NCBI RefSeq assembly: GCF_005503145.1 | Contig: NZ_SCNV01000066.1 | Span: 1 to 43,255 of the forward strand | Origin: Burkholderia sp. 4M9327F10 | GTDB lineage: Bacteria; Pseudomonadota; Gammaproteobacteria; Burkholderiales; Burkholderiaceae | DNA length: 43,255 bases | Direction of reading: 5' to 3' | Shown here: positions 9,268-17,255 of the stretch, piece after piece | How the letters are laid out: each line of letters begins with the position of its first letter | How positions within the stretch are numbered: position 1 is the first letter of the stretch | Translations under genes and position numbers: made by a program | The notes under the pieces: model-generated | What the model was told of the DNA's origin: nothing | Seen by the model: the letters and a program-made list of their open reading frames with translations, nothing else | Databases searched by the model: none

Positions 9268-9831
9268 ATGGCACTCACCACCCTTGATCCGAACACCGCA
9301 CTGATCGTCATCGACCTGCAGAACGGCATCGTCGCACTGCCCACCGCGCACTCGACCGGCGAAGTCGTCCAGAAGAGCCGCGTGCTGCTCGACGCGTTCC
9401 GTGCGCACCAGTTGCCGGTCGTGCTCGTCAACGTCGCCGGCGTCGCACCGGGCCGCAACGAACAGCCGCGTCACAGCGGCGCGTTTCCGGACGGCTGGAC
9501 CGATCTCGTAGCCGAACTGAACCAGCAGCCGCAAGACCATCTGGTGACCAAGCGCACGTGGGGCGCCTTCACCGGCACGGACCTCGAGCAGTATCTGAAG
9601 GGACGCGGCGTCACCCAGGTGGTCATCGTCGGCGTGGCCACCAGCATTGGCGTCGAATCGACGGCACGCCAGGCGAGCGAACTGGGCTTTAACGTCACGT
9701 TCGGCGTCGACGCCATGACCGACCTGAATGCCGACGCGCACCACAACTCGATTACGCGGATTTTCCCGCGTCTCGGCGAGAGCGGCACCACCGCGGAGAT
9801 CGTCGCCCTGCTCGGGCAGACCCGCGCGTGA
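9268..9831 (+). CDS. isochorismatase-like hydrolase lacking the nucleophilic cysteine
   Basis: A 187-residue alpha/beta protein of the isochorismatase/cysteine hydrolase superfamily. The conserved Asp (D16 in LIVIDLQN) and Lys (K95 in TKRTWGAF) are present. The third position, Cys in amidases of this fold (nicotinamidase, N-carbamoylsarcosine amidase), is Gly here (G128 in ATSIGVESTAR). True isochorismatases such as EntB and PhzD also lack that Cys, so the protein may hydrolyse a vinyl ether or ester-like bond rather than an amide; the substrate is unknown. AAGGAG lies seven bases before the ATG. Its stop overlaps the GTG of the MFS gene (GTGA). Confidence 0.88.
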   Translation: MALTTLDPNTALIVIDLQNGIVALPTAHSTGEVVQKSRVLLDAFRAHQLPVVLVNVAGVAPGRNEQPRHSGAFPDGWTDLVAELNQQPQDHLVTKRTWGAFTGTDLEQYLKGRGVTQVVIVGVATSIGVESTARQASELGFNVTFGVDAMTDLNADAHHNSITRIFPRLGESGTTAEIVALLGQTRA

Positions 9832-11162
9832 GCGGCCCGGGCCAGCCGGTGAGAGGCACCTTCCGCTCGCTGAGCGGCTTCAACTACCGGGTCTGGGCCA
9901 GCGGCGCCCTCGTCTCCAACGTGGGGACCTGGATGCAGCGCACGGCCCAGGACTGGCTGGTGCTCACCGAGCTGACCCACCGCAACGCGACGGCGGTGGG
10001 CATCGTGATGGCGCTGCAGTTCGGCCCCATGATGCTCCTGCTGCCGCTGACAGGCTTCGCGGCCGATCATTTCAACCGCCGCAAGATGCTGTTCGTGACC
10101 CAGGCGGCCATGGGCGCGCTCGCCCTCGGGCTCGGCGTGCTGACGCTCTCCGGGCTCGTGCAGTTGTGGCAGGTGTACCTGTTTGCGTTCCTGCTCGGCT
10201 GCGTCACCGCGTTCGACTCGCCCGCGCGACAGACCTTCGTTGCGGAACTGGTCGGCGAAGAGGACCTGTCGAATGCGGTGGCGCTCAACTCCACGTCGTT
10301 TAACGCCGGCCGGATGATCGGCCCGGCGGTAGCCGGCGTGCTGATCGCCTCGGTCGGCACCGGCTGGGTGTTCCTGCTCAATGCGGCCTCTTTCGCCGCG
10401 GTGCTGGGCTCGCTGCGGATGCTGCGCATCCACGAACTGCACCACAAGCTCAAGGCGCAGCGCACCCGCGGCGGTTTCGTGGACGGCTTTCGCTATGTCG
10501 GCAAACGGCCCGATCTGATCGCGCTGCTGCTGATGCTGTTTCTGATCGGAACGTTTGGCCTTAACTTTCCGATCTTCATCTCGACCATGTCGGTCACGGC
10601 ATTTCATGCAGGTGCGAGTCAGTACGGACTCCTGAGCTCGACTATGGCGACAGGTTCGGTGACCGGCGCCCTGCTCGCCGCGCGGCGTGCCCGGCCCCGG
10701 CTGGCGCTGCTGCTCGTGAGCGCCGCCCTGTTCGGCTGCGCCTGCACGCTCGCCGCGTGCATGCCGAACTATGTGCTGTTCGGCGGCACGCTGGTCATCA
10801 TCGGCATTTGCACCCAGACCTTCACGACCTCGACCAATAGCCTCGTGCAACTGTCCACCGAGCCGGCCATGCGCGGCCGGGTGGTGGCAATCCTGCTCGC
10901 CATTGCATTGGGCGGCACGCCGCTCGGTGCGCCGATCGTCGGCTGGGTGGCCGATCATTTCGGCCCGCGCTGGGCGCTCGGCGTAGGCGCCGCGTCGGGC
11001 TTCGCCGCTGCGCTGGTCGGGCTTCACTACCTGCGCAAGTACCGCAACCTGCAGGTGTGGTTCGACGGCTGGCGTATCCGTGCGAGCGTCGATAGCGTCG
11101 AAGCTGCGCACGCTGTCTCGTCCGGCGCGCCAGCCGACGCGGTGCGGCAGAAGGCGCCTTAG
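9828..11162 (+). CDS. MFS transporter, EntS-like exporter family
   Basis: A 444-residue major facilitator with about 12 membrane segments. The N-terminus (FNYRVWASGALVSNVGTWMQ) and the first cytoplasmic loop ADHFNRRKML are typical of the MFS_3/EntS-type branch, which includes the enterobactin exporter and other drug or siderophore exporters. The GTG start at 9828 overlaps the stop of the hydrolase gene by four bases, so the two are translationally coupled and probably controlled by the upstream MarR protein. The substrate may be related to the compound handled by the hydrolase; this is inference. No siderophore biosynthesis genes are nearby. Confidence 0.9.
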   Translation: MSGPGQPVRGTFRSLSGFNYRVWASGALVSNVGTWMQRTAQDWLVLTELTHRNATAVGIVMALQFGPMMLLLPLTGFAADHFNRRKMLFVTQAAMGALALGLGVLTLSGLVQLWQVYLFAFLLGCVTAFDSPARQTFVAELVGEEDLSNAVALNSTSFNAGRMIGPAVAGVLIASVGTGWVFLLNAASFAAVLGSLRMLRIHELHHKLKAQRTRGGFVDGFRYVGKRPDLIALLLMLFLIGTFGLNFPIFISTMSVTAFHAGASQYGLLSSTMATGSVTGALLAARRARPRLALLLVSAALFGCACTLAACMPNYVLFGGTLVIIGICTQTFTTSTNSLVQLSTEPAMRGRVVAILLAIALGGTPLGAPIVGWVADHFGPRWALGVGAASGFAAALVGLHYLRKYRNLQVWFDGWRIRASVDSVEAAHAVSSGAPADAVRQKAP

Positions 11163-11234
11163 CCGCACGCCTCGCCGTGGTCCCGGTCTTATCAACGGAC
11201 AAGTCCAGTAGCCAGTTTAAAAAATCATGCCGAA

Positions 11235-11264
11235 GCGAATTATTTTTCTTGAAAAATAATTCGC
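11235..11264. terminator. AT-rich perfect hairpin between convergent genes
   Basis: A 14-bp perfect stem (GCGAATTATTTTTC and its complement) with a 2-base loop, placed between the convergent MFS and DUF4142 genes. It could end transcription from both sides, although it lacks a GC-rich stem. The AT content is unlike the surroundings, and GAAAAATAATTC recurs at 11912-11923 upstream of the DUF4142 gene. Confidence 0.55.
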
Positions 11265-11292
11265 GCTCGTCCATAAGGCGCGTCCTGCGCCA

Positions 11293-11841
11293 TTACTCGG
11301 CGAGATGCTTCCTGCGCGCCAGCTCCCGGGCCTGCGCGTAATCCGCCTGCACCGTCGGCAGGGCCTGGCGCGCGGCCTCTTTCAACTGTCCATTGCGGCC
11401 TGAGGCAATCTCCGCCTGAAAGATGGACAAGGTCTTTTGCTCGTCGCCGAGCGCGACCTGCTCGATATAGGCCTTGTCAAAATCGCCGCCGCGCAGATCC
11501 TTGATGCTGTCGAGCACGGCCACATCCGGGTCGTTGTCCGGCACGTCGACACCACGCGGACTCGCGGCGCGCAATGCTTCCGAGAGCCTGGCGTTGTCCG
11601 CACCGACATGCTCCGCAAAGGCCTTGACTTCGCGATCGGTGGAGCGCGAGGTTGCCAGCCGTGCGGCCTCGTGCTGCGTCGACGCCGATCGGGTCGCGTC
11701 CGTGATAAAAGCCTGATCCTGGCCGTGCAGTCTTATCTCGTCTGGTGCAGCGGGTGCGCTCTGGGCGTGAGCGCTCGACGCAACCACCAGAAGACCGGTG
11801 GCGCAGGCGCCTATCAGCGAAGCAATCGGCAAGCGAATCAT
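11293..11841 (-). CDS. DUF4142 secreted protein
   Basis: A 182-residue protein with an N-terminal signal peptide (MIRLPIASLIGACATGLLVV, cleavage after AHA near residue 26). The mature part is all helical, with the DUF4142 features FITDATRSASTQHEAARLA, a conserved FAEHVGADN segment and a later YIEQVALGDEQKTLSIFQAE segment, a ferritin-like four-helix arrangement. Function is unknown; members are often stress-related envelope proteins. The reading frame extends 58 codons upstream, but the signal peptide and a GGGAGAA ribosome site place the start at 11841. It is monocistronic on the minus strand. Confidence 0.85.
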   Translation of the reverse strand: MIRLPIASLIGACATGLLVVASSAHAQSAPAAPDEIRLHGQDQAFITDATRSASTQHEAARLATSRSTDREVKAFAEHVGADNARLSEALRAASPRGVDVPDNDPDVAVLDSIKDLRGGDFDKAYIEQVALGDEQKTLSIFQAEIASGRNGQLKEAARQALPTVQADYAQARELARRKHLAE

Positions 11842-12060
11842 GCGTTCTCCCTGAAGTGAGGATGATGAAGAGACGCGGGAAATTCTAGAAGCCGGGCAGG
11901 AAGCGCAGCGCGAAAAATAATTCAGTTTTGTAACGGCTGGTAAAGAATCTGGCGCTGCCCTTGTTGCAATGCTTGCCGTGCGCGCGAAGCGATGAAAGCA
12001 GATTGTCTGGACCACCTGCCGTCACCGCGGTGCGGAAATGACCCGAACTGCGGCGCCGGT

Positions 12061-12966
12061 TTAGAGGCCAAGGTCCGGATGACGCTTGGCGAGTTCAGTG
12101 AACCATTCGGTAAACGCGCGGACCCGCGAACTCATGCGCCGATGCGGGTAGAGGATCGACAACGGGGTCGACGGGATCGTGTAAGCGGTCAGGATTTCCT
12201 GCAGTTCACCGCGCTCGATCATCTCCGCGACCATGAAACGCGAGGGCTGGATGATGCCGTAGCCCAGCACGCCGGCGGTAATGTAGACCGAGCCGTCGTT
12301 GACGGCGAGCGCCCCTTCGAGCGACACCCTCACCACTTCCCCGTTCACTTCGAACTCGAACGGAAAAGTCTTGCCGCTGCGTGCCGAGACATAGTTGACG
12401 GCGCGATGTCCTTCGAGCTCTTCGAGCGTCGTGGGTGTGCCATGCGCGGCGAGATAGGCGGGCGACGCACAGGTGGTAATGCGTGAGTTGCCGACGCGCC
12501 GGGCGACCAGGCTCGACTCTTCCGGCGTGCCCATGCGGATCACGCAATCCACGCCGTCCTGGATCAGGTCGATGTTGCGGTCCGCGAGGCCGAGGCGCAC
12601 ATCGATCTCCGGGTACTGCTGGTAGAAATCGCCAAGCGCCGGCAACAGCAGCGCTCTAGCCAGCGTGCCGGAGGTATCCACGCGCACCGTGCCGGCAGGC
12701 GTTTGCCGCTTGTTCGACAGCGACGACTCGGCATCCGATATCTCGGCGAGAATGCCGACACAACGTTCGTAGTACAACGCACCGTCTTCGGTGACGCTGA
12801 CCTGGCGCGTGGTCCGGTTCAGCAGGCGCACGCCGACATGCTCTTCGAGCGCCTGAATCAGGTTGCTCACCGAGCCGCGCGGCAAGTCGAGCAATTCTGC
12901 GGCCTTGGAAAAGCTGTTGGTCTCGACCACGCGGGTGAAGACTTCCATTGCCTGAAGGCGGTCCAT
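12061..12966 (-). CDS. LysR-family transcriptional regulator
   Basis: A 301-residue LysR protein. The N-terminal winged helix (MDRLQAMEVFTRVVETNSFS, then AAELLDLPRGSVSNLIQALE) reads through residue 60, with NRTTRQVSVTEDGALYYERC after it, and the effector domain follows (VRVDTSGTLARALLLPAL onward). This CrgA/DsdC-like subgroup regulates varied metabolic genes. The gene is divergent from the MetRS-like gene and its leader, so the 12967-13177 spacer may carry its operator. The target is not evident; no metabolic gene lies beside it in the usual divergent position. Confidence 0.92.
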   Translation of the reverse strand: MDRLQAMEVFTRVVETNSFSKAAELLDLPRGSVSNLIQALEEHVGVRLLNRTTRQVSVTEDGALYYERCVGILAEISDAESSLSNKRQTPAGTVRVDTSGTLARALLLPALGDFYQQYPEIDVRLGLADRNIDLIQDGVDCVIRMGTPEESSLVARRVGNSRITTCASPAYLAAHGTPTTLEELEGHRAVNYVSARSGKTFPFEFEVNGEVVRVSLEGALAVNDGSVYITAGVLGYGIIQPSRFMVAEMIERGELQEILTAYTIPSTPLSILYPHRRMSSRVRAFTEWFTELAKRHPDLGL

Positions 12967-13177
12967 ACGGGGCGATCCTTGTCAGTCTCGGGTTAAGTGA
13001 CGGGCGTTGCGGGTAACTCGTTTGCGGCGGCGGCGGCCTTGGGAGAGCGGCGCCGGTCCTGACATTATCTCCGAGTGCAGGTCCGAAGTGTGCGCTGGAC
13101 AAGCCGCCGCTTTGCTGGCACGATTCAAAAACCGCGGCGCCAACCGCCGCCTTGTCTTCCGACACATCCTCACGAAA

Positions 13178-13246
13178 ATGCAAGCAATCCAAGCCCTCGC
13201 TCACTCGATGCGTATGCCCCTGGCAGGTTCTCCCCCCAGGCGCTAA
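13178..13246 (+). CDS. candidate leader peptide of the MetRS-like gene
   Basis: A 22-codon open frame with Met codons at positions 1, 11 and 13 (SMRMP), ending in TAA 18 bp before an intrinsic terminator that itself ends 10 bp before the synthetase start. Such an arrangement is expected for ribosome-mediated attenuation in response to methionyl-tRNA. The ribosome-binding site is weak (no clear GGAG before 13178) and two internal Met codons are modest enrichment, so this is a candidate only. Confidence 0.45.
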   Translation: MQAIQALAHSMRMPLAGSPPRR

Positions 13247-13264
13247 GGGCTTTTTTTGCCTCTA

Positions 13265-13298
13265 AAAAGGGACGCCGCTGGCGTCCCTTTTCTTTTTT
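13265..13298 (+). terminator. intrinsic terminator/attenuator immediately before MetRS-like gene
   Basis: A perfect 12-bp stem (AAAAGGGACGCC with GGCGTCCCTTTT) around a 3-base loop, followed by C and six T residues. The GGAG ribosome site of the next gene begins directly after the T tract (13299-13302) and its ATG is at 13308. A terminator this close to a start codon must be either read through or regulated. A second T run at 13251-13257 follows a possible AAGCCCT/AGGGCTT pairing upstream. Confidence 0.8.
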
Positions 13299-13307
13299 GG
13301 AGCGGCA

Positions 13308-14831
13308 ATGACGTACCGATACATCACCACCCCGATCTACTACGTGAATGACCGGCCGCACATGGGCCATGCCTACGCGAGCGTGCATGCGGACATCATG
13401 GCCCGCTATCTGCGGGCCGCCGGCCATCAGGTGATGCTGCTCACCGGCGCCGACGAGCACGGCGAGAAAATCGCCAAAGCCGCGGCGCAGGCCGGCGAAG
13501 CGCCGCGGGCCTTCGCGGAGCGTCACGCGCAGAGCTTCGAAGCGGCGTGGCGGCGTCTCGCGGTCGAGCCGGATCACTTCGTCCGCACCACGGCGCCAGC
13601 GCACGCGCGGGTTGTCGCGGCGTGCCTGACGCGTCTGTTCGAGGCCGGTGAGATTTATCTGGCCGACTATGAAGGCCTCTATTCGGTCGGCCAGGAGCGC
13701 TTCGTAACGGAGAAGGAGCTGGTCGACGGCAAGCTCCCCGAGGACAAGGAGCCGCCCGTGGTGCGGCGCGAACCCAACTACTTCTTTCGCATGGAGTCGC
13801 ACCGCGCCTGGATCAGGCAACTGCTGCTGGACACGCCCGATCTGATTCAGCCTGCGCAGTACCGCAACGAAGTGCTCAAACTGCTCGAAGAACCGATAGG
13901 CGACCTGAGCATCTCGCGCCCGGCGGACCGGCTCGCATGGGGCATTCCGATTCCATGGGACGCGAAGCACGTGACCTATGTCTGGTTCGATGCGTTGCTA
14001 AGCTATGTGTCGCCGCTGGGGTATCCCGATCAGGCGGCGTTTGCGCACTACTGGCCGACGGCGCGGCATATCGTCGGCAAGGACATTCTGCGCACGCACA
14101 CGCTGTTCTGGCTGAGCATGACGCACGCGCTGGGAATCGAGCCTTATAAGCGCCTGCACGTATCGGGACATCTGCTGGGCGCCGATGGGCGCAAGATGAG
14201 CAAGTCGCTCGGCAACGGTGTCGATCCGCTGGCGGCGGCCGATACCTACGGCGTCGACGCGCTGCGCTATACGCTCGTGCGCGAGGTCAGCTTCGGCTTT
14301 GACGGAATCATCAGCGAAGCGGTCATCGAGCAGCGTCTGAACCGCGATCTGGCCGACGATCTGGGCAACCTGGCAGCGCGCACGCTTTCGATGGTGGTGA
14401 AATACCGCGGCGCCCACGTCCCCGCGCCCAGCGCCTACACGGCGCCGGAGCTGGCGCTGATCGCACGGGCGGCCGAGCTGCCGGCCGTCGTACTGGCGCT
14501 GGTCGACGAAATGAAAATTGGCCGCGCCGCCGAGCAGGTCATGGAGCTGGTGAAGCAGCTCAACGTCTATGTGGCGACGAGCGCCCCATGGACGCTCGCC
14601 AGAGATGCCGGCGCATCGGGGCGGCTCGATACCGTGCTCTACACGCTGGTCGAAGCGCTGTACCACGTCTCCAACCTGCTGGACCCGGTAATGCCCGGCA
14701 AGATGCAAGAACTGCGCTCGCTGCTTGGCGTCTCCACGGAGCCTCGCTGGAATGTCTCCTGGGGGGACGGCGTCAAGCCGGGCGGTGCGATCCGTGAAGG
14801 CATCCTCTTTCCCAAACGGGCCAGCACGTAG
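13308..14831 (+). CDS. metG: methionyl-tRNA synthetase, short zinc-free type (second MetRS candidate)
   Basis: A 507-residue class I synthetase that should charge tRNA-Met. The HIGH element reads HMGHAY (residues 18-23) and the KMSKS loop is intact at residues 296-300 (RKMSKSLGN). The connective region (GLYSVGQERFVTEKELVDGK) has no Cys pairs, so the zinc knuckle found in E. coli-type enzymes is missing, as in mycobacterial and mitochondrial MetRS. The C-terminal tRNA-binding domain of the roughly 700-residue housekeeping enzyme of this bacterial group is also absent. It may therefore be an additional MetRS; second enzymes of divergent type are known to confer MetRS-inhibitor resistance in other bacteria. 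A terminator overlapping its leader suggests attenuation control. Confidence 0.9.
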   Translation: MTYRYITTPIYYVNDRPHMGHAYASVHADIMARYLRAAGHQVMLLTGADEHGEKIAKAAAQAGEAPRAFAERHAQSFEAAWRRLAVEPDHFVRTTAPAHARVVAACLTRLFEAGEIYLADYEGLYSVGQERFVTEKELVDGKLPEDKEPPVVRREPNYFFRMESHRAWIRQLLLDTPDLIQPAQYRNEVLKLLEEPIGDLSISRPADRLAWGIPIPWDAKHVTYVWFDALLSYVSPLGYPDQAAFAHYWPTARHIVGKDILRTHTLFWLSMTHALGIEPYKRLHVSGHLLGADGRKMSKSLGNGVDPLAAADTYGVDALRYTLVREVSFGFDGIISEAVIEQRLNRDLADDLGNLAARTLSMVVKYRGAHVPAPSAYTAPELALIARAAELPAVVLALVDEMKIGRAAEQVMELVKQLNVYVATSAPWTLARDAGASGRLDTVLYTLVEALYHVSNLLDPVMPGKMQELRSLLGVSTEPRWNVSWGDGVKPGGAIREGILFPKRAST

Positions 14832-14979
14832 CACCCGAAGGCGCATCGCAGTGCACGCCGGCTGGAGCGACGCCAGCCGGGGGCGCTGTTTTCCGCTACA
14901 TTGAAGTGTTTGCGACACGCTCGCCGTGCTTCCAGTACAGCTCAAGCGTGCCACCACCCACACCGGTCCCGGAGTAGAA

Positions 14980-15315
14980 ATGACGTCACCCGCTGGCTAT
15001 TCAGCCGCCTCGCCGACCCGCACCGAAGTCGATGCGCTTGCAGGCGCAACCATTCTTGAGTTCGGTACAGACTGGTGCGGCTACTGCAAGGGCGCACAGC
15101 CGCTAATCGGCCGGGCCTTCGAAGGCCATGCCGGGCTGCGCCATCTGAAGATCGAGGACGGGCCCGGACGGCCGCTCGGCCGTTCCTTCAAGGTGAAGCT
15201 GTGGCCGACATTGATCTTTTTGCGCGACGGCGTCGAAGTGGCGCGAGTGGTGCGGCCGGCGGATACCGGGTCTATCGAGGAAGGATTCACGGCCCTTGCC
15301 TTGGCGGGTAGCTGA
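14980..15315 (+). CDS. thioredoxin-family protein
   Basis: A 111-residue cytosolic thioredoxin-fold protein. The active site WCGYC (in TDWCGYCKGAQPLI) is intact, and the cis-proline is in LWPTLIFLRDG. The central WCGYC differs from the classic WCGPC, so redox potential may differ. GGAG at 14971-14974 fixes the start at 14980; the frame extends further upstream without a plausible start. It lies 148 bp after the MetRS-like gene in the same direction, and a 16-bp hairpin follows its stop. The partner is unknown. Confidence 0.88.
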   Translation: MTSPAGYSAASPTRTEVDALAGATILEFGTDWCGYCKGAQPLIGRAFEGHAGLRHLKIEDGPGRPLGRSFKVKLWPTLIFLRDGVEVARVVRPADTGSIEEGFTALALAGS

Positions 15316-15348
15316 ATCACTTCCTGCGCGGGAGCCCTCTTCAAAGCA

Positions 15349-15384
15349 CATCGCCCGCATCTGATAACTCAGATGCGGGCGATG
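15349..15384. terminator. bidirectional hairpin between convergent genes
   Basis: A perfect 16-bp stem (CATCGCCCGCATCTGA and its complement) with a TAAC loop, between the convergent thioredoxin and formate/nitrite channel genes. There is no long T tract on either strand, but position and stability suit a shared terminator. Confidence 0.75.
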
Positions 15385-15425
15385 AAGTTAACGCACGAGG
15401 CTGTGTCTGCCCCGTCGTACCAGGA

Positions 15426-16247
15426 TCAGTTCGTGTTGGCGCTACCCGCCGCGGCCGGCAAGCGCGTCTTGGACGGATGACCGATACCGCCTTCCTGCAG
15501 CCAGTAGCCCAGCCCCATGAAGATCGCGCCGCCGGCCAGGTTGCCGAGCGTGACGAATACTTCGTTATGCACAGCACCGGCGAGTGTCACGCTATCCGGA
15601 TGCTCGGCCATCAAGGCAAGCGCGAACACGAACATGTTGGCGACGCTGTGCTCGAAGCCGCTTGCCACGAAGGCGAAGACCGGCCAGAAGATCAGGCCCA
15701 GCTTCGCGCCGTCGTTGTTGGTGCGCGCGGCCATCCAGATGGCGAGGCACACGAGCCAGTTGCACAGCAGGCCCTTGGCGAACAGCGCGAGGCCGGGTGC
15801 GGCCATCTTCGCCGTCACGGCCTTGAAGAAGACTTCCGAACCGTCAGTCAGCAACACACCGCCACCGGCCGCATGCAGAATTGCCGCGAGCACGATGGCG
15901 CCGATCAGGTTGCCGATCCAGCACACCACCCACACGAGCACCACGCCGCCGACGCCCGTCTCGCCGCGCAGCAGCGCAAACGGCATGTACATGGCAGTCC
16001 CGGTGAACAGATCGGAACCGGCGAACACGACGATGGTCAGCGCGCAGGCAAACACGGCGCCCATGACGAGGTGGACATAAGCCGGATCGACATGCGAGCC
16101 GACCGAAAACATCAGGATGTCGCCGAAGCCGATATAGGCGCCGGCCATGGCCGCGCCAACCAGAAACGCAAACGGCGAACGCAGGATGGCCGCCGCCTTG
16201 TGGGCGCCAACCTTGGCAAATTTATCAATGCTCTCTTCGTACATCAT
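15426..16247 (-). CDS. formate/nitrite transporter (FNT) family channel
   Basis: A 273-residue integral membrane protein of the FNT family (FocA/NirC), which forms pentamers conducting formate, nitrite or related small anions. Six membrane segments are evident. Signature stretches are present: AGAYIGFGDIL near the start, CNWLVCLAIWMA in the middle and SGFEHSVANMFVF with the central conserved His. The C-terminal tail is short and cytoplasmic. There is no nitrite reductase or formate lyase gene beside it, so the transported anion is uncertain. It starts 280 bp after the end of the HisRS-like gene on the same strand, with a hairpin (16432-16452) between them. Confidence 0.9.
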   Translation of the reverse strand: MMYEESIDKFAKVGAHKAAAILRSPFAFLVGAAMAGAYIGFGDILMFSVGSHVDPAYVHLVMGAVFACALTIVVFAGSDLFTGTAMYMPFALLRGETGVGGVVLVWVVCWIGNLIGAIVLAAILHAAGGGVLLTDGSEVFFKAVTAKMAAPGLALFAKGLLCNWLVCLAIWMAARTNNDGAKLGLIFWPVFAFVASGFEHSVANMFVFALALMAEHPDSVTLAGAVHNEVFVTLGNLAGGAIFMGLGYWLQEGGIGHPSKTRLPAAAGSANTN

Positions 16248-16431
16248 GGCTCCGAATTGGTCTCCCCTCTTTACCTAAGGAGGGTGCGTCAAACTGGCGC
16301 ATATGATAGGACTAGCGAAGCTGATCTTCATCAACAAAGCGACGCAAAACGGGCGGTTTGGCGGGAAGATGGAACTGTGCTCCCGCGGCACGGCGATTTC
16401 TGTATCCCTTTTTCGGCTACTTGCACTAAGA

Positions 16432-16452
16432 CGGGGCAGCGCGGCTGCCCCG
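16432..16452 (-). terminator. probable terminator after HisRS-like gene
   Basis: A 9-bp perfect GC stem (CGGGGCAGC / GCTGCCCCG) with a 3-base loop, 76 bp downstream of the HisRS-like stop on the minus strand. The following T content is poor, so this may be a weak terminator. Confidence 0.5.
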
Positions 16453-16527
16453 CTGTTGCACGGTGAAGCGCCCAGGCTTCTCCGCGAAGCGTGCATGACC
16501 CTGACGCCTCGCGTTGGTTGTGAGTGT

Positions 16528-17176
16528 TTAGCTGCTCGTCAGGCCTTGCATGCCCATCGCCAGCAGCAAGCGCTCCGCGCCGATTCCGAAACCCGCGCCC
16601 TCGCGATATGCGCCGCCTCCCGCCACCTGTTGTTGCGCGCCGAGTTCCGGGCAGCGGATTTCGAAGCCCTCGCCGCCCAGGTAATAACTCAGACCGCGCC
16701 GCGCGGCGACATCCAGTTCGTAGCGCACGCCGATCGAATCGAGGAAGCCGGTGGCGAGCTCACGGCTGCGTATGAGGACACTTAGGGGTTCTGGGCCGAG
16801 GTATTCAAAGCCGAGTTGCACGAACTCGCGATAGCGGCCGGCCTGGGGCCGCTCATAGCGGTAACAGCGCGCCACATAAAACAGCAGGCGTTCCTTGCGG
16901 CGTTCGAGCAGCTCCTGACAGCGCTCCTGAAACAGTGCAGTAGCTTCGGGGATCAGGCAGACCGGCCGGCCCTTCTTGTCCGGAAACGCCCACATCTGGC
17001 CGATGATTTCACTGCCGCCGGCCTTTTGCACAAAGGTGTCCTGCGACCATAACGCGGGGACGATGGCCTCTTCGGCCCCAGCATCAATGAAGGTAGCTCC
17101 GGAAGCGGTTCTCCAGTTCGCGAACAAGCGCGGCTTCCTTGCCGACGATAAAGCGGGTTCCACGGATCATGGTCAT
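16528..17176 (-). CDS. short HisRS-like class II synthetase paralogue, interrupted by a +1 frameshift
   Basis: The reading frame from the ATG at 17176 (TGGAG eight bases upstream) encodes 30 residues starting MTMIRGTRFIVGKEAAL, then meets TGA at 17084-17086. The +1 frame continues as DAGAEEAIVPALWSQ and runs to 16528, giving about 215 residues in all. The catalytic core of histidyl-tRNA synthetase is recognisable: the LIPEATALFQ segment, motif 2 (CYRYERPQAGRYREF), the histidine-binding RGLSYYLGGEGFEI and motif 3 (GAGFGIGAERLLLAM). The anticodon-binding domain is missing, as in HisZ, but this is shorter than HisZ. It may activate His without tRNA or regulate. Frameshift could be real decay, sequencing error or programmed. 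An upstream leader with four His codons and a terminator supports a functional gene. Confidence 0.78.
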
Positions 17177-17201
17177 GCTCGAACTCCAGGTGACGAGGAA
17201 A

Positions 17202-17226
17202 TAAAAAAAGGCGCCTTGGGCGCCTT
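17202..17226 (-). terminator. attenuator terminator of the HisRS-like gene
   Basis: On the minus strand an 8-bp stem (AAGGCGCC / GGCGCCTT) with a CAA loop is followed by a run of seven T residues. It lies 30 bp after the His-rich leader stop and 26 bp before the HisRS-like ATG, so it would abort transcription before the gene unless an alternative fold forms. Confidence 0.85.
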
Positions 17227-17255
17227 GGTCGTTTTTGCATGAGCCAGCCGGTCAA

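Noticed and set aside
17163..17163. GTG start for the HisRS-like frame alone (211 residues)
   Set aside because: Its first 20 residues do not resemble the family, while the other frame supplies the IRGT-type N-terminus and has a ribosome site.
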